This document shows, piece by piece, positions 1 to 9,142 of a DNA stretch of 64,000 nt. Each line of letters opens with the position of its first letter. Position 1 is the stretch's first letter. The notes beneath the pieces are model-generated. The model was not told where the DNA came from and did no database searches. It saw nothing but the letters and a program-made list of their open reading frames with translations. Source of the DNA: Mantamonas sphyraenae (lineage: Eukaryota; CRuMs; Mantamonadidae); NCBI GenBank assembly GCA_026936335.1, contig JAPMXV010000058.1, positions 124,001 to 188,000 of the forward strand. The letters run 5' to 3'. The translations under genes and the position numbers were made by a program.

Positions 1-130
1 GCTCCTCCTCCTCCTCCTCTTCTTCTTCTTCTTCCTCCTCCTCCTCTTCTTCTTCTTCCTCCTCCTCCTTTTCTTCTTCTTCCTCCTCCTCCTCTTCTTC
101 TTCTTCCTCCTCCTCCTCCTCATCGTCATC
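1..130. repeat. TCC/TCT trinucleotide tract (polyserine-coding)
   Basis: An imperfect run of TCC and TCT triplets fills the left edge of the window, ending in a few TCA/TCG triplets. Read from base 3 it is an unbroken run of serine codons (about 43), in frame with the large reading frame that follows. It is therefore most simply a polyserine segment of that protein. Similar Ser runs occur elsewhere in this protein and in neighbouring genes. Confidence 0.85.
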
Positions 131-3100
131 AGTGCTAGACAAGGCCGTGGATTCCTTTTGCGATGAGTTGGATGAGTTGCGAGGTCGATTCAACATGGCT
201 CCGGACACGGTCACACTCTATCTCCAGAGAAACACCGTGGCTTCGGTGGACACGACTCTGGCCCAGTTCAACAGGAGGGAACTGGTTTTGGAAGCCGAAC
301 TTGCGCACAAGTTTGACATCTCGGTGTCTCACGTCCACACTGCAGTCAAGCAGAGGTGCGAGCAGAGAGGCGTGAAGGTTGTTGAGCATACTGCCGCAAC
401 GTCAAGGTGCCTCCGGGATGCTTGTGACGGTGAAACCTTGCTGTGGTGCCCAACCAACGATGGGACTGTGCTTCGGGCCGGTATTTGGGTCAACGCACAA
501 GGCGATGCCATCAGACTGATCCAAGACGACCATGCCGAAAGGCTTGTCTGCGCAATCCTCTGTGGCTCGACGACTCTGGATGTGTCGATGTCATTGGTGG
601 GCGAGACGCACAAGGCGGTGGACATGGTGCGAGCTGGCGGTCTGCTGAATCTCAAAACTGTGATCAAAACCGCAGGGTTGAGCAGGTTGCGCAAGCCAGA
701 GAGAGACCAGCTGCACGCTGAGACCGTCCGAGCCATGTGCTCCGTGCTTAGTTCGGCTGCCCTGGACCGTGTCAACGAGCGTCTGACCGAACATCTCACC
801 CACACGACACTGGCTTCGTGCTCCCTGGACGGCCACGGCGAGGACGAGGTGTCCATCCAGGGCACAGAGTGTCTCCTGGAAGCGATGCGTGCCATGCCAC
901 CGAGGGCAGCTGGAGTCATGGCCGACGTGCTTCGCCGATTCCCGCATGGAACACGCGTGCGGGATGTGATTGCTCTGGTGCACGAAGCAGTGGAAGCACA
1001 GCCGACAGAGCGACCATCTGTCGGTGTCAGCCGTACCTGCGTTTTTGTGCGCCGCAGGATGGTTCATGGGCGTACCCTCCATCTGTTCCTCGAGCAGGAC
1101 TCCATCGAGTGCGGGTCACTTTTGCAAGCAATGGGTGTCCAACACGTGTTGGACGCACTGAATGGTGCTCAGCTGGAGGAGTGGGCATGCGTCATCCGCC
1201 GTTTGGTGCAAGCAGAACAGGACCTCGTGTCAAGCGCCAAGGCAGAGGCCGATGCCACGGAGTATGTGGAACAAGATACCTGGAACGAGTTTTTGGCAGC
1301 ACTGGACAAATTCGAGGAATCAAATGCACTGACGCAAAGGTTCAGCCAGTCGACGACCAAACACGACTCGGCAACGATCGAGCAGCTGCGTGCGTCTGCC
1401 CCGAAGGCCAGCAAGGTGCTCTCCTTGCCCACAGGAGTGAAGCTGATGCGCATTGTTCCGCACAAACCCAAGAAGCCAAAGGCAGAACGGCCGCTGCTGA
1501 GCGAGTCGTGGCCGGACTTCTTGAGCGACAAGCTGGGACGCATTGTCAAGGGTGTCGCAAACGCGACTGTGACACACACAGACGTCCTCACAAGCAAGTC
1601 TGTCAAGTTTACGCGAAGCAAAGGCCAGGTGAGGCAGGTGGAGCACGGCAGCGAGCCGCTGGCAGGCATGGCGGCCGAAGTGCAAGATGCGGATCGAAGG
1701 GGGTACGAAAAGCAGCGGCACGAGCTGCTTCTCCACTTGGACGGCATTCTTCCAAACTCCTCAAGCAAGGAAGAAGATGTGACGGAAGAGGGGGAGGGGA
1801 AGGAGAAGGAGACGAGTGAGGGGAAGGGGAAGGGGAAGGCGGCGGTGGAAGCGATGGACACCCAGTGCGAACTGCCTGCCGTGCTGGCGAAGGACGAGCA
1901 GTTGGAGGCCGTGGAAACGCTGGAGGAGATGGAAGAAGACGATCAACAGCGCCGGATCGAGGACATCGAGCGCATTGACACGCGGCTCAACTCGGTGCAG
2001 GGATGTGCCAGCTTTGAACAGCTCGTCGATGCCCTGCTACAGCTCAAAGACACCGTGTCAAGTGGACAAGAAGAGTATCCCAAGGCACGCGTGGACGGTA
2101 TCTGGGAGGCAACGGGTGCAGCGAGGTTTCGGCATGATTTCGACTTGATGATGACAACAATCGAATTCGCGTTGCGAGAGTTTGTCCGCCTGTACGCAAT
2201 CCAAGCCGGACTCGCAAGCAACTACAAACAGGCAGACGCCCTATTGTCGAGACTGACAAACATCAAGATCAAGGGACGGAAGCGCCGGTTGATGCAAGAG
2301 GTTGCAGTGGACGCACAATGCGAGGAAGAAGAGGATGAGGATGAGGAGTACATGGAGGACGATGATGACGCAGTTGACGAGGAGCAGGAGGAACAGGAAG
2401 AGCAGGAGCAAGAAGAGCTGGAGGAGCAGGAGGAGCAGGAACAGAAAGAGCTGGAGGAGCAGGAGACAAAGCGGGCCATCGTGACGCAGGAGATCATCAC
2501 ATTTGCCAACAAGTGGGGAAACTTCATCCGTGGCCTTCAGCGCCTCCAGCGAGGGAGAGCGGTGGACACTCTGGTGTGGCCGGAAAAGACCACCATCATG
2601 GGGAATGCATCGTCCCGCGAAACGATACGCGCACGTCTGTGTCTGCTGGCTCTGGTGCTGGCAAACGTGGTGTTTGCCACACGTGGTGTGAATCTCAAAC
2701 ATGCCGACCTGTCCAGCTTCGCCATGGCCACATGGCTGGCACGCAGGGCCGGTGGCCGCCAGCGACGATTTCTGCCAACGGCGCGCCGAACATCATCCCC
2801 GCACACCATTGCGTCTGCCCAGCGTGGGCTCGACGTCGCTCTGCTTCAACGCGAGGAAACCTCTTTGCTGTACGTACATTTCAAAAAAGCCGTGGATGCA
2901 GTCATGAGTGCTACGGACGACAAAGTGCAGCGCCAGCTGCTCTGGGGGCTGAAGTCGGCCATGCTCGCGGGGCTACAGGAGCTTCCTGAGCACATTCGAC
3001 TGGCGTGCTATGCCGCTTCGTTGGTGGACTACAATCTCTGTCTTCGGAGCGACGACAAATTGCGCCAGGACGAGTTGCTCGTGTACCACGATCTGATTCG

Positions 3101-4613
3101 CGATCTTGCCGTTGGTCCCCGTGGAAGAAACCCGTTCCTCCGCGCCCAACTGGCCAATGATCTCATTTTCAAGGGTGACCGCGTCGCATCGACACGATAC
3201 AAACCACAGGCGTGGAGCTTCCAAGATTTGCATACTCTGCCCGAGTCGTCAACGAGCAAAAGGCGGGTTGGGCTCGGAGACAACACGAACGCAGCCGTGC
3301 CCTTTTTCAACTCCCTTGTCCACTGGGCTGACAACAGAACGGACACAATCAGCTCTCACAAGCTCTGCACCATTGGCTACAACATGTGGAGGGAATTTGG
3401 AAATGATTGGAGCCAGATTCTCACAGCGGCATTGAATGCGCAGCTGGCGGATCGTGAGGCGGCCCAACTCATCGACCGTGTGGTGAGCACTATCAAGGAC
3501 CATGCTCCCCCTTGTTTGCAGAAGCTAAAGGATGCAATGGAGGCACGTGACCTGGACAAAGAAACGCAAGGGCAGCTGGAGGAAGCGTGGGACGACATTG
3601 AGAAATCCATGCGAGGAAAACCCGCGAGCAAACAACTTGCACTGTCGACGTCGTGGTGGCCGCGCACCGGCGTGGCGAACGTGGAGGAACCGTCGTCCGC
3701 ATCGTCGTCGTCGTCTGCATCATCGTCGTCGTCTGCATCGTCGTCGTCGTCGTCGTCGTCCTCGGACACAACAATGATGACACGCTGGGCATCCAGTGTT
3801 CATGGGTTGTGTGCAGGCTATGATCCAGGTGTGTACCAGCACATTGGTGCCCTCGTTTTGTACTTTGACAGCGTTACGGTGTCCGAGAAGAACGGCGTTT
3901 TGTGCATCAGCTACGCGCTCACATTCGACATCAAAGGTACAAATGTTCGCTACGAGCAGAGGCGATCGGGTCATGCAGAGATCTCCAACAAGCTCAGCAA
4001 GCTGGGCAAGCAGCTTTCGAACGCTGCGAACGCAGCAAAACGTTTGGAAATCAACGAGGAGATGAACACGCTGGCGCACGACTTGAAGCCAATTCAAGAG
4101 CATATGGCTCGGTTGATCAAACACGGAAGCGCAGCAGTGATGGCTGACCTCCAACGACAGTGCAACCACCGAATTCATGTCGGATACGGAGCAGCGCCCG
4201 TTGTAGCAAGCGTGCCTGTGCGTACGGATGCCGCCCAACTGGCCTGTGTCTCCACAGTCACCCTGACGCACGAACCCCAAACATCCAAACACTCTGCGTA
4301 CGACTGTAAAGCCGTTCGAAAGCATGCTTGGAGTGTGGACAAGAGTGGGTCACGGAACGATCGGTGGTATGTGCACGACGTGGCCAGCAAGACGCTGCGA
4401 GACGGAGAGGAGTGGGTGGCGCACAAGGACCGCAGTGCTGCCATCAACATCGCCAACAAATGCCATGCAGCTCGTCGGTGTGGTGTCGAGCTGTGGCTAT
4501 TCACGTGGGTCTGGAGCAGCAATCGGGGGCATCTACAAGAGGCGGCCCGCAAGGCCATGCATGATGGACAAGATGCAGGCCATGGGGGTCAAAATGTCCA
4601 AGTGGTGTTGTAG
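3..4613 (+). CDS. Fanzor-like (eukaryotic TnpB/IS605 OrfB-related) RuvC nuclease, very large, 5' end outside window
   Basis: The frame is open to the left edge, so the true start lies upstream. The first possible non-ATG start at 132 (GTG) is not credible, and the 43 codons before it encode serine. At least 1,536 residues are visible. Numbering from base 132, the last 270 residues read like the nuclease core of Fanzor proteins. RuvC-I is GYDPGV (Asp 1231). A VGYGAA stretch follows. Then comes HEPQTSKHS, whose Glu 1381 sits just before the TS motif, the rearranged position reported for Fanzor catalytic Glu. RuvC-III is KDRSAAINI (Asp 1433). The expected CxxC...CxxC zinc ribbon is not intact: only one Cys (YDCKAV) remains. 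The N-terminal 1,200 residues are unrecognised. They include a Glu/Gln-rich probable coiled coil (about 730-780) and a 30-residue Ser run just before the core. No intron is needed. Fanzor proteins known to me are RNA-guided DNA nucleases of mobile elements; activity here is inference. Confidence 0.72.
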   Translation, partial: SSSSSSSSSSSSSSSSSSSSSSFSSSSSSSSSSSSSSSSSSSSVLDKAVDSFCDELDELRGRFNMAPDTVTLYLQRNTVASVDTTLAQFNRRELVLEAELAHKFDISVSHVHTAVKQRCEQRGVKVVEHTAATSRCLRDACDGETLLWCPTNDGTVLRAGIWVNAQGDAIRLIQDDHAERLVCAILCGSTTLDVSMSLVGETHKAVDMVRAGGLLNLKTVIKTAGLSRLRKPERDQLHAETVRAMCSVLSSAALDRVNERLTEHLTHTTLASCSLDGHGEDEVSIQGTECLLEAMRAMPPRAAGVMADVLRRFPHGTRVRDVIALVHEAVEAQPTERPSVGVSRTCVFVRRRMVHGRTLHLFLEQDSIECGSLLQAMGVQHVLDALNGAQLEEWACVIRRLVQAEQDLVSSAKAEADATEYVEQDTWNEFLAALDKFEESNALTQRFSQSTTKHDSATIEQLRASAPKASKVLSLPTGVKLMRIVPHKPKKPKAERPLLSESWPDFLSDKLGRIVKGVANATVTHTDVLTSKSVKFTRSKGQVRQVEHGSEPLAGMAAEVQDADRRGYEKQRHELLLHLDGILPNSSSKEEDVTEEGEGKEKETSEGKGKGKAAVEAMDTQCELPAVLAKDEQLEAVETLEEMEEDDQQRRIEDIERIDTRLNSVQGCASFEQLVDALLQLKDTVSSGQEEYPKARVDGIWEATGAARFRHDFDLMMTTIEFALREFVRLYAIQAGLASNYKQADALLSRLTNIKIKGRKRRLMQEVAVDAQCEEEEDEDEEYMEDDDDAVDEEQEEQEEQEQEELEEQEEQEQKELEEQETKRAIVTQEIITFANKWGNFIRGLQRLQRGRAVDTLVWPEKTTIMGNASSRETIRARLCLLALVLANVVFATRGVNLKHADLSSFAMATWLARRAGGRQRRFLPTARRTSSPHTIASAQRGLDVALLQREETSLLYVHFKKAVDAVMSATDDKVQRQLLWGLKSAMLAGLQELPEHIRLACYAASLVDYNLCLRSDDKLRQDELLVYHDLIRDLAVGPRGRNPFLRAQLANDLIFKGDRVASTRYKPQAWSFQDLHTLPESSTSKRRVGLGDNTNAAVPFFNSLVHWADNRTDTISSHKLCTIGYNMWREFGNDWSQILTAALNAQLADREAAQLIDRVVSTIKDHAPPCLQKLKDAMEARDLDKETQGQLEEAWDDIEKSMRGKPASKQLALSTSWWPRTGVANVEEPSSASSSSSASSSSSASSSSSSSSSDTTMMTRWASSVHGLCAGYDPGVYQHIGALVLYFDSVTVSEKNGVLCISYALTFDIKGTNVRYEQRRSGHAEISNKLSKLGKQLSNAANAAKRLEINEEMNTLAHDLKPIQEHMARLIKHGSAAVMADLQRQCNHRIHVGYGAAPVVASVPVRTDAAQLACVSTVTLTHEPQTSKHSAYDCKAVRKHAWSVDKSGSRNDRWYVHDVASKTLRDGEEWVAHKDRSAAINIANKCHAARRCGVELWLFTWVWSSNRGHLQEAARKAMHDGQDAGHGGQNVQVVL

Positions 4614-4646
4614 ATGATTGTTGTGGTGAAATACTTGTGAAAACTA

Positions 4647-4739
4647 GCGCCTGTATGCGGCGCGAGGTGATTTGCAAAATACAATACAATGCGCAGGTGG
4701 AAAACACAACCGAAATGGTCGCGGGCGAAACACTCGCCC
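4647..4739 (+). other. two short GC-rich hairpins in the 3' flank of the Fanzor-like gene
   Basis: The 192 bases between this gene's stop and the convergent phosphatase gene hold two perfect 5-bp GC stems with 7-base loops. They are GCGCC/GGCGC (4647-4651 with 4659-4663) and GGGCG/CGCCC (4723-4727 with 4735-4739). In TnpB and Fanzor loci the guide (omega) RNA is typically encoded at or just after the 3' end of the nuclease gene, so this is where one would look. Stems this short also arise by chance, so the RNA interpretation is speculative. Confidence 0.3.
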
Positions 4740-4805
4740 ACAGACCACCCGTGCTCTTGTTGATGAAACTGGAATTTGGATCTCCCCTTCCACACACAAG
4801 CCTCC

Positions 4806-6878
4806 CTAACACTTCCACATCGCGTCTTTGTACCGCTGCACAAGATCACGCTGACGGAATTGCCTGCGCAGGTGCGGGCGAACGTCCTTGACGCCTTGCA
4901 CCTTGCGCAGGAAGGGCAGCAGGTTCAGCAGCTCGCGGTCGTGGTCGTCGTCATACCAGCTCTCGATGGGGATACCGTTGTCCACCTGGAACCCGTATGC
5001 ATGCGGGCTGTTGTCCACAATGATGGTGCGCTTCAGATCACGCCCCAACACCGTCAGATCCTTCAGGTAGTTGCCTTCCACCTCCACACACGAGTCGCGG
5101 AACGCTCGGTACTTGATGTACTTGCGCTCCGGGTCCAGCAGGTCCAGCAGCTTGTCTGCGTACACCTGCTTCGACGCCGTAAACACAACCACCTCAAACA
5201 TGGACGACACCTCTTGCAGAAAATGCTCCATGTACGGGCGCAGACGCGCACTCACGCTGTACTCCACGCCGTTGAAGACCACCGGGAAGCGCAGGTCCGC
5301 GTCCGCCGACGGCTCCGTCGTGCAGTGCACCAGGGTCTCGTCCAGGTCCAGCACGAGCGTGATCGGCTTGCTCCCACGCCTCTTGCGAGGCAGGCAGCTC
5401 GGACGCAGCCGTTGCTTCAGCGACAGCGGCGGCAGCAGCGCAATGAACCAGTACGGATCGAATTCCTCCACCTGGTCCGCCGGATACGGCTGACGCAGAC
5501 GCATGACTCCGTCGCTGTTTTCGTATGCCTCGCTGTCGTCCACCACCTCCTCCTCGTATGAGTCCTCGTCGTCAAACACACATCGTCGTCGTCGTCAAAC
5601 GTGTCGTCGTCGTCGTCGTCGTCGTCGTGCTGGACCTCCTCCAGCTGCGCCTGCTGCGCTGTTTCCGACTCCACCAGCGACAGCTGCTCGTCACAGCCCA
5701 TCTGGCAGTCGTCTTCCACAGCACCCTGCGACGACGCTTCGTCGCTGGCCTCCGTTGTGGTCTCACTGTCCACCTCGCTGCGCGAGGGAAACTCCACGTA
5801 CCGAGTGAGCGACAGGCCGCCCTCGGCGTCCCCATGGCCATGGCCATGCACCGAGGATGCCATGCACTCCTCCCCCTCCTCCTCCTCCACACCTCCTGCT
5901 GCCCCGTGGGTATTCAGCAGGTGGTACACGGGCGAAAACAGCGTCGAGAACATCCCTCCCGACTTGCCGCCCGTCGCGGTGTTGCCTTCTGCAGGCTCCT
6001 CTTCCACCAGTGATGATGATGATGCTGATGATGATGATGATGTCGATGGCGCCTCTTCCAAGCTGTCCATGGAATGTTCACCTGCCGTGTAGTCAAAGTA
6101 GCTCGCCAGATTCCTCGCCGAACGTCCGGCCCCAGCGGCCAGCCGTGAAGAATCTGCGAAATTCCACCCACGGATTTCCACGTCCACGCGTCAGCGACCC
6201 GCCATCCACACAGCCCCACCTGCCACACCATCCTCCTCTCTGCACCACCCCATCATGTCTGCCTAGCCTGTGGCCCCCATGCAACAACTCCTTTGCCCGC
6301 CCAAGGGCCCGCTTGGCAAAAATGGACAACTCACCCGATGGTTTCTTCTTCTTTTGCGAGCTCGTGATGAAGGACGGAGCAGCCAATGCCGCGGCAGTCA
6401 GCGTGTTCTCCTCGGGACTCACACGGTAGCGCTTGCTGTCGCCTGCGCTGACCATGTAGTCGTCCTCGGAGAACTGTGTCGACGGCGTCAAGGCGCACAG
6501 AGGCACGAGGTGTCAGCGAGTCGACCCGGCCGTTGTCTCCCATTTTCCCGTCGCGCCATTTCCCAACCGCCGTTTTCCCCATTTTGGGCCCAGCCGGATT
6601 CCAGCCCCACACCTGCCATGCACACACACACACACACATATGGGATGCAAACGTACCACTTTCTGCTGTGCCGGCGACTGGAGCGGGCTGAGCAGCGTGC
6701 GCAGCGAGTTGAGCAGAGCCACGGGAGACGCTTGGTTCTCCTTGTCAGGAACCGTCGCTGTCTCTCGAGCACGCTTCGCAACCGCACGGCGGCTACGCCT
6801 GCCCATGGTCGGGCTGCTGAATGATGGTGCAGAGGTGGCTGATGCCAGTGCCAATGATGGTGATGTGTTGTTGGACAT
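4806..6878 (-). CDS. CTDSPL2: CTDSPL2-like HAD-family protein phosphatase
   Basis: This is a Ser/Thr phosphatase of the FCP/SCP (CTD small phosphatase) family, most like CTDSPL2. The catalytic motif LVLDLDETLVH (DxDxT) is present, followed by VVVFTASKQVYADKLL, the GNYLKDL segment and TIIVDNSPHAYGFQ. A FDPYWFIALLPPL segment precedes the domain, and an FSTLFSPVYHLL segment further upstream also matches the CTDSPL2 N-terminal region. The predicted structure is complement of exons 6657-6878, 6335-6473 and 4806-6153. Donors are GTACGT and GTGAGT, and acceptors end ACAG and GCAG. Within the last exon the frame changes between about 5576 and 5597, in a (GAC)n tract. Adding one base there gives a 569-residue protein, so a missing base in the assembly is likely. 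The N-terminal half is Ser/Asp/Glu-rich and probably disordered. The gene converges on the Fanzor-like gene with a 192-bp gap. Confidence 0.85.
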
Positions 6879-7011
6879 CCAATGAGAATGAAAAGTGAAA
6901 GGGTCGGTGCAGAGGGTGCAGAAATTGGTTGGCGACGAGCTCGCATTCCATTTGCCACCTCCATTCGCTGTAGCTCCCCAACCCCATTCTCTCATTCTCG
7001 TGTCCACTGTC

Positions 7012-9009
7012 TTATCCACTCTTCTTCTCCGCCGCAGCTTCGGCCTCCTGGTGCCGGATCTTGAACATCATGTGCGTGGCCCCAAAGAAGCTGAGGAACA
7101 TGAGAAAGAGAAAGAGCAGCCCTGAAGGCTGCATGATCTTCTCCAGCATGAGATGCATGCCATCCAGACCCACGGTGAACCCAATCAGGTTGACGACCAT
7201 CATGACAAAGATCTGAAAGGCGGCTGCAGCGCTGCAGGCGTGGCGATACCACCACTTGGCACGGATCCACGCACGTGCCGGGTGGTTGAAGTACCACGTG
7301 ACAAACACCTCGGGCAGCAGAAAGAGGGAAATGAGCCAACCCCAGTACAGCAGGCGCATCTGGATGTCGTGCCACAGCGCCACAAAGGTAAACACCACAA
7401 AGGCGTTGTACTTGAGCTGGGCCGTGCCTCCCAGAGGCACATACACATAGCGAATGAGCCAGCGGTTGAACGAGCGATGCCACGCGCGCCAGAAGCCGCG
7501 AAAGTTGTAGTTGTTGTTCAGGCACCGGTTCATGTTCTCCACCGTCTCCACGCCGTCCACCAGGGCAAACAGTCGGAACATACGCCAGATGATAAAGAAC
7601 TTGAGCCACAGGAACATCAGCGTCCAGTAGGCAATCGCCCCGATTTTGTAGGGCTCCAGGTCGTGGGTGCGCCACACGTCGTACTTGTTGAACGCGTTGA
7701 CGTAGAAGTAGGTGAGACCCAGCTCCATCAACGTCATGCTAAACACAAGCCGCACGGCGTACCATGCGATGGCGCCGTTGCTGTGGCTGCTCTGGGGCGA
7801 ACGCACCTGCGACACAAACGCATTGAAGGTGATGATGGGTCCGGCCAGGTACAGGGGTGCGTACAGCACATACGCTGCATACGCAGTCAGACTGTACAAG
7901 CTGTGCGGTTGGTGTGCCTCCACACGGTAGGCATAGCTGGGCGAACCGTGCACAAACTCCATCAGCTGCGGCCTCTTGCGTAGGATGGCAGACTCGGTGC
8001 CCGACACCATCCAGTAGTAATCCATGTTGAAGCTGATCATCTTGAGCACCACAAAGTTGAATGCCACATGCCAGCCGTACAGGCCTCGCCACTCGTCCAG
8101 CCAGGCCAGCCTCGGGTCGATCCAGGCAAAGGCATAGCCGTGGTAGATGTCATTGGCAAACAGGAAGAAGGTGGCATACAGCCACGTCAGCAGGGGCAGC
8201 ACGGGCACACTCCAGGACGACGACAGGTGCACACGCGTGGCGCCAACAACCATGCACAACACAAAGTTGCCCAGGGCAATGGCCAGCAGAAACATGGCCG
8301 GGTACCCGTGGCACACAAACACAAAGCCCACGCCACACACGGCGTAGAACAGCAAACGCACACGTGTCGACCCGGCCTTGCTCGCATTGCGGCTGTTCAA
8401 CACCGGGTCTGCACCCACATCGCCTCCTCCGTTGCCTCCTCCTCCTCCTCCTCCGTTGCCTGTTGTGCCACCCGCCCGTTTGGTTGCACTCAACCCACTT
8501 GCTTGCGTGTGCATGCTGTGCACGCTGCTGTTGTCACTGGTGTTCTCCTCCACCGCACTCGCCTCTTGCTTCTTCTGACCCTCCTTCGTGTGATCCTTCC
8601 CCACCTCTGCCTTGGTCACCACGCGCAGCAGATAGCTCAGCACCAGAAACACACCCATGGCTGTGCCAATCAATGGCAACGCACCACGAATCATGTTCCA
8701 CTGTGCATCGTGGTGATCCTGTGTGGGTGGGGATGGGTGGTGGTTTGCGTCAACTTGTCAGCCCGTCTCCCACCCCGTGTTCCCTCTCCTCCCCTGCTCC
8801 ACCCCCCCCCCCCCCCAGCACACACACCACCATCATCATCGACGTACAATAAAACGACTGGGCACAAGCCAGCTGCGCTTGTGAAGGTGCAACTCCGGTG
8901 CAAAGCTGTCGCTCATCTCCCATGTGATGTTGATGTAGATGTAATACTCCACGGCAAAGAGCACATAGAAAAACACAAACTCTGCAGAAAACCAGCCTGG
9001 TTCGTCCAT
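7012..9009 (-). CDS. GUP1: GUP1-type membrane-bound O-acyltransferase (MBOAT)
   Basis: This is a polytopic membrane acyltransferase of the GUP1/HHAT branch of the MBOAT family. Yeast Gup1 remodels GPI-anchor lipids in the ER. The protein is 622 residues from exons 8848-9009 and 7012-8718, with a GTACGT donor and CACAG acceptor. The splice restores the conserved N-terminal block between the first hydrophobic segment (FFYVLFAVEYYIYI) and the WNMIRGALPLIG segment. Family hallmarks are the FRGFWRAWHRSFNRW block and the presumed catalytic His in FVALWHDIQ. A Lys/Glu- and then Gly-rich linker (about residues 80-160) separates the first two hydrophobic segments from the rest of the membrane domain. 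The 129-bp intron contains a run of 15 C on the plus strand. The start is the ATG at 9009. Whether it acts on GPI lipids here is inferred from the family. Confidence 0.9.
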
Positions 9010-9142
9010 TGCTGTCTTTTGTTTGCTGCCTTGGCGGAGTGGGCGCGCCGATGGGGGCAAAGATTCCAATCGCCATTCGGATCCCCGCTGCATTGACGAG
9101 CTCCCCATCTGCTTCTCACCCACCCACCATCTCTCGCCAGAC
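9010..9142. promoter_or_regulatory. shared divergent promoter, GUP1-like / leishmanolysin genes
   Basis: Only 133 bp separate the two divergent start codons, so both promoters and 5' UTRs must lie here. I see no TATA-like box or other element that I can identify with confidence. Confidence 0.5.

Noticed and set aside
132..134. GTG at 132 as the start of the Fanzor-like protein
   Set aside because: A GTG start is not expected in a nuclear gene, and the same frame is open as a polyserine run to the window edge, so the gene is truncated on the left.
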